Of a DNA stretch of 64,000 nt, positions 34,312-45,640 are shown in pieces (within the stretch, counting starts at the first letter, position 1; every line of letters begins with the position of its first letter). Below the pieces are notes generated by a model. The model was given only the letters and a program-made list of their open reading frames with translations. It did not search any database and had not been told where the DNA came from. Source of the stretch: Panopea generosa (taxonomy: Eukaryota > Mollusca > Bivalvia > Adapedonta > Hiatellidae); contig CM055907.1 in assembly GCA_029582155.1 (NCBI GenBank), positions 12,680,133-12,744,132 of the forward strand. Reading direction: 5' to 3'. Made by a program: the position numbers and the translations under genes.

Positions 34312-34701
34312 ATGGGAAAACATGGCGCATATTTAAACATATTAAAACATGCACATTTATCTGAATTTAGATACCTGACCAGGGAATCTTTATTTTATCA
34401 TACAATCCCAGGATATTTTGATTCCACGTATATCGTATCATGTGTTCACGGGTGCCGAATTGTTTCTACTCTATACACGGGAACCAACAAGCGCATACAA
34501 TTCTTTCATGGGTGCGAAAAAGCATGTGTATACATGCTCAACCTACCACCAACCTACTGTGGCAATACTCATTTCAGGTCGGTCTGTTATCACTTAGCCA
34601 ACATTCTCATCTATAGAAATGAGAGCATAATGACTGCTAACTGGTATATTGTTCTGCTAAAAGTGTCAGCTACAAAGTTCAATCAAGACTATAATAGTTA
34701 A
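34312..34701 (+). CDS. Hypothetical ORF, 129 codons
   Basis: An uninterrupted frame from ATG at 34312 to TAA at 34701 in a region without obvious repeats; the composition is mixed rather than low complexity, with 9 Cys or His-rich pairs such as CVHGC and FHGCEKAC. I do not recognise it. No splice sites, signal peptide or neighbours support it, and there is no second copy in the window to test conservation. It is most likely a chance ORF or a remnant of a mobile element. Confidence 0.2.
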   Translation: MGKHGAYLNILKHAHLSEFRYLTRESLFYHTIPGYFDSTYIVSCVHGCRIVSTLYTGTNKRIQFFHGCEKACVYMLNLPPTYCGNTHFRSVCYHLANILIYRNESIMTANWYIVLLKVSATKFNQDYNS

Positions 34702-35890
34702 ACTGTAGATATTCATGTCAGTTTAATGTTTATGTGCTGTAAAGAATGTTCATTTGGTTAAATATTTTGAAATTGTTATATCATATTTTGTATATTTAGT
34801 GCAAATTTTAATTTTAACTACTCTCATTTTGTTATACTTTCTAATATCCATCCTTCAGATGATTCCCATTTTGACCGTTTTTGTTCTACGTTGAAGTAAT
34901 ATAAATTTTCATTATTGATAGTGTGAACAATATCTAAGGTTAGGTCGAAAATATGAATACTGATAGTGTGAAAATATTTATAGTTTCCATAACTAAATAT
35001 CATTAAAGACTGAGTGTTGGTAAAAATCGTTATAATGTCTAAAAAAAAAAAAAAAATTATTTTATATGGATACAAGGCATTTCATTGTCATATATAAATG
35101 ATATACGTATGGTGTGCCATTTCCACCAAAACGTGACAACTATATATTTAATCCGAGTGGTGAAATGAAATTAACGTTATTAAAAAGGGGATGGCCGAAA
35201 ATGATATGGCGAGCACTTGTGGCAAGTCTGTAGAATGGACCCAGTTATCCCGATTGGATCCGTTAAATAGCAATGTTGGGAAAGCCGCATTTTAGCACGT
35301 TGTTTGGCCAATTGTTTTAACAGAAAGTTCGATGATGACATCACAGTTTAGTAAGCGTTCAACTGCTATGCATTGAGTGACAGGAATAACATTCCCTAAT
35401 TTTCATTGGAGTTAATATACTTGATTCGAAGATATCAGGTTCCGTGATATACTAACTTGTGACCAAACCCTTTTACCTTTATTTATTTCAATATTCCTTG
35501 AATGCTTGTGATATGTATATGTTGATATGTTTGGCAATAAAATATGTTCAAATCAACGTTATTTAAAGAAAGATCACACACACAACGCTAGACGGCCTTC
35601 ATCTTGTCTTCGCACTTTTTTCTAAGACGAATCAAATGTAACACTATGATTCAGATTTGACCGAGCAAATCGAATTTTAAATTAAATTTAAGTCACTCAT
35701 TAGAATGTAACAAAATGCGAAACAATTTTAAATGGAACATCAGTTTGATCCTCAGCCTAGCACGTAGGCCAAATTAAAAATCCTTATGATGTTCTTTCTA
35801 TATAATTTATGTAAGCACCAAATAGCATTATCGTTTATATGCAAAGTTACATATATACACATAAACAGATAGCAATCCCGAAGTATTATT
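34702..35890. other. No gene seen
   Basis: AT-rich. An A-run at 35041-35055. A dispersed repeat at 35249-35376 is listed separately. The minus ORF at 34824-35075 starts in the A-run region and is not credible. Confidence 0.5.
35249..35376 (+). repeat. Dispersed repeat, copy 1
   Basis: CCGATTGGATCCGTTAAATA through TTTAGTAAGCGTTCAACTGC matches, in reverse orientation, 42262-42365. Probably a MITE-like family; ends not defined. Confidence 0.55.
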
Positions 35891-35894
35891 ATTC

Positions 35895-36130
35895 GATAGG
35901 CGTGGGTTCGATTCCCGGTCGGGTCATGCCAACAAATTGAAGCATGGTATAGGACACGTCCTTTCTTTGCGCCCGGTATTTTGAGGCTAGTTTTAGGTCT
36001 GCCCGGCGTCAGTATAAAAATGTGTGACTGTTACTGGGTGGGTATAATACCATGCGTTACTCCAGTATGACAAGAATACTGGCTCAAGTAGACACCGTTG
36101 CGATATGACTGAAAATTAATAGAAAGCGAC
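35895..36130 (+). repeat. tRNA-derived SINE, family 1
   Basis: B box GGGTTCGATTCCCGG at 35905-35920, then the body shared with 1-215 and 39955-40222 (GTGTGACTGTTACTGGGTGG, CGTTGCGATATGACTG). The A-box head is degenerate or missing. Confidence 0.8.
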
Positions 36131-38670
36131 GCTAAACATTACACAACAACTACAGTTATATGCTTTCCTATAGATGTCACGCTAGTTCTTGAATTGAAAA
36201 TTCATTTTTCCGTGAAAATCATACCGATTTTAACAGATTAAATTAAGAGACATTATGCCTTTTTAATACTTGACAGCACAAATGTGCGAAATTGAATGTT
36301 TTTTTTCAACATTTACCACAGTTATGCCCCTACCCATTATAAAAAAACATTAAGAGTGCATGCATTTTTGTGAGGTGTTTATATGTCATAATTGGATCGT
36401 ATTGACCTATGTTTAAATATATGTTTTAAGTAAATGTGCGTACAAATATTGACATAAGTGAAAAAGGAAAATGTTGACACAGCAGACAACGGAATTCAAA
36501 GCCCTGTTCTGACAAAATTGTTTTTCTTCAGGCCGATTCCTCGAAATCATGACAAATATTCCTATACGTCTCACACCACTATTAGATTTCCCATAGGGCT
36601 CCATTGTAACATTTATGTCCAAAACAGAGTGAAAAATCTAATTCTGCAGAATGTGTTTGGGCTCAAATTCTTCACTGGTTTAAGATATGCAAATATAAAG
36701 GGAAAAAAAAGCATTCATTGACCATGTTTTCTTTTTAAAATTCAATGCTTTTGTGAGACCTATCAATTTTCAGAGTAATAATATTTCAACTATTCGCCCT
36801 AGATGCGGTTCGAATCAACAATTCTGAAATGATACAGAAATGTCCAGAAAGCTGGCATCAGCATCAAATTTTCAGTGGTGATTTCTGAAATAATGACCAT
36901 TTAACTCAAGTTTTATTTTTACCTTCTTCATTTTAAGGGAGATAAAAGTGGTGTCCTGAAGAGGACTTTTTTTAATTTCAAGATTCTATATTTACATATT
37001 ATGTAATAATACTCAATACAAGTTCAATAAAGCTAAATGCATCCTCATATCTGAACTAGATCGGAAATAAAATAAGTTTTAGTGACACATGGTTTCGGTC
37101 AAAATGCTGCTTTTTCTTGTAAAAAAGCAAGAATTCCCAACCGGAGTACCAAGGGAGATAATAGTGGTGTGAGTGCTATAATTCACTACGCAGCTTTAAA
37201 ATATTTCACTTCTTTCTTACTTTGTCGTGCTTTATCGTGCTTTATCTTGCTTTATATTGTTTAATCTTACTTCATCTTGCTAATTTTACTTTATCTTGTT
37301 TAATCTTAATTTATCTTGCTTTATTTATTTCATCACTTTATCTTACTTTATCCTTGCTTTGTCACCTTTTGTTGTTTTATCTTGCTTGATCACGTTATCT
37401 TATTTATAATGACTTATCACTTTATTTGATTTTATTTTGCTTTATCGTTGTATCTTACTTTATCTTGCTTTATCACTTTATCTTACTTCACCTTGCTTTA
37501 TTTTACTTTATCTTGCAATATCACTTTATCTTGCATATCACTTTATCTTACATTATCTGGCTTTTTCACTTTATCTTAATTCATCTTACTTTATCGTACT
37601 TTGTTTTTCCTTATCACTTACCTATTTTCATTCGATTAGCATGCTATATCTCATTATTAATCCAAATAAATTGCATACAATAGTCCAACAACACTGGTAT
37701 GTTCACATTTTTCATTTGATTAAAAACCCACAACATTTCACACAAAGCCAATGGCTACTTCAATTAATCACACACTATAATTTGCAGATGTTTTTTTTTC
37801 ATACCAATGTGACATGTTGCATGCTGATGAATTTGGTACGAAAAATATGACTTTTCAATGGTTCGGTGACAAAAACTGTTTTTTATCCTTATTAATAATT
37901 CACGATGATTGCAATCAATTGTAATTAAATAAATAGGAACTATTACGGTACATACATTCACATATCACATATCGCATTGCCTGATCTAATTAATTGATAG
38001 TATGGTATTTGTGTAGAGACACCCTCGGCAAATTTTTCGATAATTAATAACCGATTAATGCTTGTTTAAATGAGATTATAATAAAATATTTATTATTCCT
38101 TATTGATTAAATGCTGTTAGGAAGACAACAGTTGAAAAGGTTATGAGAGAAAAGCAATCAGACAGAAACCTTTTTAAATTTGTATTGATTTTTTAAAAGC
38201 ACATTTTTAATGAATAATATTCGCTGTGGCCTTTGTATTATCCAAACTATTCAACTCGTTATTTTACTGAACAATCAATGATCGTTAAATTGAATCTGTC
38301 TTAAAAGGGATTACGTCAGGAATAAAATGCTATCATCAATTAAAAACAATTCAAATTGTTTTGTATGTCAGATCCACAAAACCGTTGGAAACTCGATATT
38401 TAAACCGGAGTTGTAAACTTAAACCATAATTCCCATTCTAAAAACAGACAAGAAGAAATAATGCTTGACCACTTCGCATCGTCATAAGGACTCTTTCCAA
38501 GATGAAACAAGTTTACAACGTGTAAACCTGTATAACGGATTGAACTGAAATCAAAATATAATTATGTGACTCTTTTAATACGTCACAAAATATGTTATGT
38601 TTAACCAGGAAAGTATATTTTTGTGTAACCTAGACGCGTGGCAAGGAAATTATCCCTTTGCAATATATCA
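35940..38670 (+). repeat. Dispersed ~2 kb repeat, copy 2
   Basis: Second copy of the block at 1-1970, longer by insertions at about 36550-37180 and 38300-38550. Both copies include the SINE body, the CTTTATC tract and the AATACGTCACAAA block, so the SINE was probably present before duplication. Confidence 0.6.
37205..37620 (+). repeat. CTTTATC low-complexity tract, copy 2
   Basis: Same word set as 720-1110. The 85- to 137-codon ORFs here are compositional. Confidence 0.85.
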
Positions 38671-39954
38671 TTTTGGCATGGTTAGATAGATATCAATTTA
38701 GCAATACGGGGTCAGTGAATATATACAGGCATGGTATATTGGAAAGATAATGTTTGTAACCAATTTTAACATTAGGAAAAACTCCTGATACTGATATTAC
38801 TTTCAAATTCCGATTGTAAGCCCTATTGGTATTGCTTCTCTGAACCGGCCTTTCTGCAAAAAGTCGTTCATCAAGGCAACAATGCTACAGTAATGTTAAT
38901 GTAGTTCACCTTGAGAAAAAAAAAGTATCAATTATCTAGTTATATTTTGTTGAAATGGGCGCTTGTGTTTTCGCAGATGGCTGTAACGTATATGCGCGAT
39001 TGTGGTTTAATAAGTAAACATACGTGTCATATAAGCGTGCAATTTGTTTGTGTGTATACATACGATACATGTGGGTATGGGTTCTTCATCCAAGTGGGCA
39101 CATAAAGGCATATTAACGTTTGTTTGTTTGCATGGTGATAAGCGTGCTTTCAACACATTTTCAGTTATATTCATTGTGCTTTTTGTTCTGGCTTAAGATA
39201 TTACATATTTATGAAAGCTCGTGATATCAAAAATTGTTTTTTGCTTTAAACATCGACCCCTAAAACTGTTGTTTTAAATTGAAGGTGGTATAATTTATTA
39301 CATTACAACATAGCAAATGCACTTTTTAAAATGAATAGAAGAATATTATTAGCTGTTTAATTAAATATTTATTATTTTTTGTTTTAGAATGATTTATTTT
39401 TCTTTGAAAACAAAGTGACCCTTGAACAGAAGAATTTAACTCGCTATTTTAAATATAATCTAAAAAGAGGTGAGTATTGCTGTTTTATCAAATTATATAA
39501 GACTAATCTAGTAAGGTAAAATTTAATATTCAATATCAATTAAGTTACTTATGCACCTCTTCCTTTTCGTAAATTATAACCTCTTTATTTTGAATTTATT
39601 CCCGGTCTATTTTTAACATTGTTGGCGATCCTTTTTTCAGTTTTATCTCATTAAGTGTGTAAATGAATGTATACTATTCATCAAAATGTAACTATTTGCA
39701 TGAAATTATTGCTTGTATTCATTCATTTAAATTAAATATATAATGTATTCAATATATATATATGTGCGTTATATATGTATGTGTAAATATATATGTACGT
39801 TTACATCTATATGTGAATTTTACATTGTGAATAACAATCGATTAAGTGTCTCATATGTCGTAGTTATGGCTAAGAATGAAAGTTTAATTTTATTTTTTAT
39901 ATATGACTATTCGTGAAACATTTGTATGTGACACCCTAATAAAATATGAAAGTC
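38671..39954. other. No gene seen
   Basis: AT-rich, with a short TATATA/TACGTA stretch at 39750-39800. The 64-codon ORF at 38911 has no recognisable feature. Confidence 0.5.
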
Positions 39955-40222
39955 TGAAAGTCTATATATCGCGAGTGTGTCTACTTGAGACAGTATTCTA
40001 AACGCTGTCACACCGGAGTATCATGCCGCAGACACATGTTATGATACCCCACCCAGTCATACATGTATAGATACTGGATCCGGGCCGACCAGACCTAGCA
40101 CTATCCTCTAAATGGAAGATTCTATTACCATATTTGGTATGATGCGGCCGCGGATCGAACCCACGATCTCCAGCATGTGGGGCGGACACTCAGCCACTAG
40201 ACGACTGCTGCGGTTGGTGTAT
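39955..40222 (-). repeat. tRNA-derived SINE, family 1, near full length
   Basis: Minus strand reads CAGTCGTCTAGTGGCTGAG (A-box head), ATCGTGGGTTCGATCCGC (B box), then the family body TGACTGGGTGGGGTATC and GATACTCCGGTGTGACAGCG, ending with a duplicated AGACTTTC tail word at 39945-39960. It is the most complete copy in the window and defines the family's head. The minus ORF at 39998-40189 lies inside it. Confidence 0.9.
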
Positions 40223-40597
40223 TGAATACACATGTAAATGTATATGTATATATCAGACAGTTGCGTGAATATGATGATTGATCCTATGATATATTATTAT
40301 GTGTGCAGCCGATGTATCCAGTATAAGTCAAATGATTATTAATAACTAGAACACAAATGTGATTTTTAGCTATCAAGGGTTGTTTTACAAGTGTGCAGCA
40401 TCATCAGGCTCATGATTCTATACAGTGGTCAGTTTATAGTCTATTTCAATTAACAGATGTAATTTTTATTACACATGAGATGTAATATTTCAATTATCGT
40501 TGTTTTGTCTTTTCTTTTGTATTTTTTTAAAAAAGCTATGTAAAAAATCGCTTCATTTATTTCACAAAAAAATCGCTAGATAACGTTTTTCGATGGG

Positions 40598-40768
40598 ACT
40601 TGACATATATCAGGCAAAACTAAAGGAATTTGATTCATTGACTTGACATATATCAGGAAAAACTAAAGGAATATGATTCATTGACTTGACATATATCAAA
40701 CAAAACTAAAGCAATTTGATACATTGACTTGAGATATATCAGCCAGAATCAAAGGAATTTGATTCTTT
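40598..40768 (+). repeat. 43-bp minisatellite, 4 copies
   Basis: Units start with GACTTGACATATATCA at 40598, 40640, 40683 and 40726, each followed by AAAACTAAAGGAATTTGATT. Divergence rises toward the 3' unit. Confidence 0.9.
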
Positions 40769-42261
40769 GGGTTGTTCTGAAACTTGGTTCTACACTGAGA
40801 TTCGGTTTTGACTCTTTTTAATCCCAGAAACATACCATTTGTAACACAGTCAAGGAGAAAATTCACTACATATGGAGAAAAACAATAATCCATTTGCAAT
40901 CGAGTGCATTTCGACAGCAATTTTAACACAGCAAAAAATATTAATTGAAGCGTAGAGATAGATCGGTTTGGCAGCTCTAAGAGGATAACGTAAAAGTTTA
41001 TATGAACAACGTTTAGAACATAATTATATCATAAATATAAGTACAAGTATCAAAAGCACAAATGTGATAAAAAAATACTTAGACATTAAGTCTAGTTTAA
41101 TGTTGCCGAGAACACCTTCGAACTTAATGTTTGTCTTCACACTATGGAAACCTAAAATTGTGCTTTAGTCCTTAAAAATGAGGAGCAATATATATGCAAT
41201 ACAAATGTACATCATTCAGCCATTTTATTTAACATACAATCAAATTTAGTCATATATCTGTGAGTATAAAAGAATATAAAAACATTATAAAACGTAAAAC
41301 AAATCAAAACGAAAAATTACATTATATAAGCATAAGGACATGTTTATATTAATTCGCGAATTAAGTATTTAAAAAGTGGCTTCATATGACTGAAATGATA
41401 ACAATTTTATATAAAAGACACGGTGACATTTATAAAAACTTAACTTTCCTACAAAAAAATCTTTTATTTCAAATTATATAACCTGTTGTTCGTTTTTTCA
41501 TGAAGCATAGCCATGAACGGTCATTTTATTTGAGACTTTCGATTCATTACGACGTCAAAACTTCATATTTGATAACGATTTTGACGTCACAAAACATCGA
41601 ATAGTGTACAAGAAGCGTGGCCTTTGCTGTTCTGTTCATCAACTTTAATTCAAACATATGATGGCCTCTGAACCGGTGTCACGTTAGATTCACACGCACT
41701 ACGGAAAGTCCACGCTTTATGGGTGTATAATAATGTATATTCATCTGGTGTTACTTTTAGTTATGTATTAATATTTAAATGATTTGTTTCATATTACCTA
41801 AACTTCAAATTGATTTTGTCCAATAAAATGTTTAAAACCGCATTCAAAATCGATCAATATTAACAAAGTTTGTTTAATCCTCAATGGATTCTTGTTTGAA
41901 ACCTTAATTCTCGAAAGATATATAAGAAAGAAATATGAAAACCTGGCAAACTTTGTTTACATATAATATATTTTCAATCGGTCATATTGTGAAGGTAACA
42001 AAAATAATCTTTATTATAAAAGATACCGTCCAAAATTTGCTCATTTCCGAGCAATGTATATTTTTCGGCGTCATATGGTTCTTTTTAAAACCTTAATTCA
42101 CTAAAGATATAAAAAAGCAAATGAGTTCCTCACAATAACGATTTGGTTTACTATATTTTCAATCGCCGGTGCTTTTAAAGTTATCTTAAAAAATCCCAGA
42201 AAATGATATCTCCCGAATCAGGTCTATTAACAACCAATGAAAAAAAGCAGGAAAATCTATG
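40769..42261. other. No gene seen
   Basis: AT-rich. Two loosely similar blocks at ~41880-41980 and ~42085-42175 (AAACCTTAATTC, AAAGATATA, ATATTTTCAATCG) suggest an old tandem duplication. Confidence 0.45.
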
Positions 42262-42365
42262 TCCCACAATTCATAACAATTGAACGCTTACTAAATTCAA
42301 ACTTTCCCTGACACAACTGACCAATTTGCGTGCTCGTAACAATTGCTGTTGAACGGACCCAATCG
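42262..42365 (-). repeat. Dispersed repeat, copy 2
   Basis: Reverse complement of 35249-35376; CCCGATTGGGTCCGTTCAAC and TTTAGTAAGCGTTCAATTG are shared. Confidence 0.55.
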
Positions 42366-42419
42366 GGAGACTAATATCTTACTATAGAAAGCATTATATT
42401 TTAATTTTTGTCTATAAAA

Positions 42420-43290
42420 TAAAGTTTTATTACCGATTTTCCGAATTTCCTATATTCCCGTTTGAGTTGATTCTCTTTGTTGTTTTCGGTATTAAGTAAG
42501 ATTACCTAAAACAACGTTTGAAAGCAAGTTCCCGTTGTAATATGGAGTTTATATGTATATATAAGTAGTTAAATAATAATATCTGACTATAGAAAGCATT
42601 TTATTTTAATTTTTGTCTTAAAAATAAAGTGCGGGGACCGATTTTCTCAGTCGATAGAGCGTCTGACAATCAATACAGGGGTTGTGAGTTTGAATCTCCG
42701 CTCGGCTACCGTCTCCGTGATGATTGATATATGACATTGCATCTCATTATCATTCGTCTCTCAACGCTGTTTCAAGTGAGAAAGTAAAGTAGTCAGTTTC
42801 TTGCAGAGATGGGTTGTGCTCGAGTACTAGTTAACCTTTCAGGATCCCAGGAAACAGTGGTTAGGTTAACTGATCATCTGTAAGCCCTCAATTCCATAAA
42901 AAATGACGCTAGATAATCAAGCAAGAAAAGCAAGTAAAAATAAAGTTTTATGGCAGATTTTTTGAAATTTCCTATTGTCCCGTTTGAGTTAATTCGCTTT
43001 GTTGTTTTCGGTATTAAGTAAGATTACCGAAAAAAACTATTTAAAGCACTTTCCCGTTGTAATATTGAGTTTATATATTATATATAAGTAGATAAATACT
43101 TATTTCTTACTAAAAAGCATTTTTCTGTAAACTTTGTCTTAAAAATAAAGTTTTATGACTGATTTTCACAATTTACTATAGTCTCGTTAGGGTAATTACC
43201 AAACAAATAACAACTTGTTAAATCACTTTCACGTTGTAATATTGAATTTATATATATATATATATAATTATATTAGTAGATAATTACTTA
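42420..43290 (+). repeat. Three direct copies of a ~170-bp palindrome-bearing repeat
   Basis: Copies begin near 42430, 42960 and 43155 (TTTCCTAT-GTCCCGTTTGAGTT). Each contains an internal palindrome, GTTGTTTTCGGTATTAAG then GATTACCGAAAACAAC-like, followed by CCCGTTGTAATATNGAGTTTA. The first copy is split from its neighbour by a SINE at 42637-42935. Inverted copies lie at 44045-44340. Confidence 0.75.
42637..42935 (+). repeat. tRNA-derived SINE, family 2, full length
   Basis: A box CTCAGTCGATAGAGCGTC, B box GAGTTTGAATCTCCG, then the body with GTGCTCGAGTACTAG and CCCAGGAAACAGTGGTTAGG, ending AAAATGACGCTAGATAATCA. It defines the family found truncated at 19597 and 21980. Flanked by AAAATAAAGT-like words on both sides, a possible target duplication. 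Confidence 0.85.
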
Positions 43291-43571
43291 TATCTGACTA
43301 TAAAACATATAATTTTTAATTTATACCAGGGCTACTACCATTGCGAACCACTTGCCGCCTGGCCGCAATCTATAATTGTCATGGTCAACCATACCTTGTT
43401 TTATTAAATTAAATAATTAATAAACGTCCAATGTCAATGACAAAATATACGAATAAATAACTTTGATAGAAGAAGAAGAAGAAGAAGAAGAAAATAGTGA
43501 TTGTTTTTCTGTTTGTCCTTTTATTTTTTGTCCCAATCCTTGAATTCGGTAGATCGAATTGGATATATTTA

Positions 43572-43575
<4 letters not shown>
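43291..43575. other. Spacer with (GAA)n
   Basis: Loop side of the large inverted repeat. (GAA)n at 43468-43492; no gene. The ORF at 43497 runs into microsatellites. Confidence 0.6.
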
Positions 43576-43629
<54 letters not shown>

Positions 43630-43640
43630 ATATATATATA
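43576..43640 (+). repeat. (TC)n then (TA)n microsatellite
   Basis: About 25 TC dinucleotides followed by ~8 TA. Confidence 0.95.
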
Positions 43641-43656
43641 TTTAATTATCTCCCTT

Positions 43657-43701
<45 letters not shown>

Positions 43702-43714
43702 GGAGATAATTAAA
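43641..43714. repeat. Perfect hairpin around (TA)n
   Basis: TTTAATTATCTCCCTTTA at 43641 pairs with TAAAGGGAGATAATTAAA ending at 43714, with alternating TA between, so the whole 74 bp can fold as one stem. TTATCTCCCTT is a word often met at repeat ends in molluscan genomes (from memory). Confidence 0.85.
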
Positions 43715-44044
43715 TTCACAACAACGGAATTTACGATTTTTAGGATCTTACCTGGATCCTACTTATATAAAGCTATCATTTCATGTATGTAAATTTGTCC
43801 ACCCTGTCCAGATGTGTTGCATGTAATTCCATAGTATATAAGTCATTGGTTAATAACCAAAAGACACGTTAACGCAAAAATAAAGTAAAAAGCTTCAAAT
43901 CGTACATTTTTAAATGGATATTTTTGCAAAAAACAATTTTTAATTCATATCAGATACATAAAATAATAGAAACTTCAAAAATAAGTCATAAAACATTTTA
44001 GAAAAAAATTATAATAAAATTATTTCTATAATCAGATATTATTA
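43715..44044. other. No gene seen
   Basis: Intergenic, AT-rich, between the hairpin and the inverted repeat copies. Confidence 0.5.
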
Positions 44045-44340
44045 TCAATCTACCAAAATATACATATCAACTCAATATTACAACGGGAAAATGCCTTTAA
44101 TCGTTGTTTTCGGTAATCTAACTTAATACCGAAAACAACAAAGGGAATTAAGTCAAACGGGTCAATAGGAAATTCAGAAATTTTCTAGTAAGGTCAGATA
44201 TTATTATTTATCTACTAATAAATACATATAAATTCAATATTACAACGGGAAAGTGGTTTTAATCGTTGTTTTTGGTAATCTTACTTAATACCAAAAACAA
44301 CAAAGGGAATTAACTCAAACGGGAATGTAGGAAATTTGGA
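44045..44340 (-). repeat. Two inverted copies of the 170-bp palindrome-bearing repeat
   Basis: CAATATTACAACGGGAAA, GTTGTTTTCGGTAATC and ATACCGAAAACAACAAAGG occur twice (about 44060 and 44240) in the orientation opposite to 42420-43290. Together they make a ~1.9 kb inverted structure around the microsatellite core. Confidence 0.75.
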
Positions 44341-44364
44341 AAATTTGGTATATATAGTTTAGAC

Positions 44365-45062
44365 AATCTAGTGCCCAGTAAGAAAGATTTAGTGTTGAGT
44401 AAGAATGTTGTGTATTGAGTGACAAATTCTAGTGTCGCGTATGAAATTATAGTTTTAAATAAATAAATTTAATGTTGTGTAAGGATGTTGAGAATAAATA
44501 GATTAGAAACCTAGTGCCCAGTAAATAAAGTCTATGGTCGAGTAAGGATGTTGTGTATCGAGTGAGAAAATCTAGTGTCGCGTATGAAAATATAGTGTCA
44601 AATAAGGAATTTGAATGTAAGGAAATTTAATGTTGTGTAAGGATGTTGAGTATATATAGATTAGAAAATCTAGAGCCCAGTAAGAAAAATGTATAGTCAA
44701 GTTAGGATGGTGTGTATCGAGTGAGAAAATAAAGTGTCGCATATGAAAACATACTGTCAAAAAAGGAATGTGAATGTCGTGTAAGGATGTTGAGTATTTA
44801 TATCGTAGATTAGAAAATCTAGTGCCCAGTAAGAAAAATCTAGAGTGAAGTATGGATGTTGTGTATCGAGTGAGAAAATCCAGTCTCGAATATGAAAATA
44901 TTCTGTCATATAAAGAAATGCAGAGTTATGTAAGGATGTTGAGTATATATAGACTAAAAATCTAGGGCCCAGAAAAAATAATCTAATGTTGAATAAAGAT
45001 GTTGTGTATCGAGTGAGCAAATCTAGTGTCGCGTATGTAAATAAAGTGTCAAATAAGGAAAT
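44365..45062 (+). repeat. ~146-bp minisatellite, about 5 copies
   Basis: Landmark GTTGTGTATCGAGTGAGAAA with CTAGTGTCGCGTATGAAAAT, AAGGATGTTGAGTATATATA and CTAGTGCCCAGTAAG, repeating near 44407, 44549, 44710, 44858 and 45007. Minus-strand ORFs (62, 105 and 105 codons) are periodic artefacts. Confidence 0.85.
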
Positions 45063-45454
45063 TACTTTAAACATATTTTATTGCTTTTTTGTATACATGT
45101 AGTAGCAAAAGGGATTGGGCCAAAAGTTATCCAACATTAAAATCGGACCTTCCCAACTATAAATTATTTACAAAAAAAACAACAATCAAGATTGTAATAA
45201 AACATATCCATATATGAAGCAAGTAAAACAAATGAAATAGGATACATTGTTTAAATATACACTTCCGATGCTGACCCTCAATGAGGGGCTCCACTGTGAG
45301 GTATATACTAAATCTTAATAAGATCTATTGTTTATTGTATATCAAAACGTTTAGAGTATTTAATATAAGTTTGGACATTGTTAAATATAACAATATTTCC
45401 ATCGTCTGAAATATCATCTCTCCCGTGTATCAAGGTTTGAACACCTAAAGGATG
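45063..45454. other. Sequence interrupting the 146-bp array
   Basis: Unrelated AT-rich sequence between two parts of the same array. Probably an insertion; no inverted ends recognised. Confidence 0.5.
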
Positions 45455-45640
45455 AATTGAATGTCGTGTGAGGATATTGAGTATATTTAAATTAGAAAAT
45501 CTAGTGCCCAGTAAGAAAAAACTATAGGCGAGTAAGAATGTTGTGGATCGAGAGAGAAAATCTAGATTCGTGTATGAAAATATAGTGTCAAATAAGGAAA
45601 TTGAATTTCGTGTAAGGATGTTGAGTATATATAGTATTTT
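45455..45640 (+). repeat. 146-bp minisatellite, continuation
   Basis: GAATGTCGTGTGAGGATATT, CTAGTGCCCAGTAAGAAA and GTTGTGGATCGAG show that it is the same array as 44365-45062. Confidence 0.8.
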
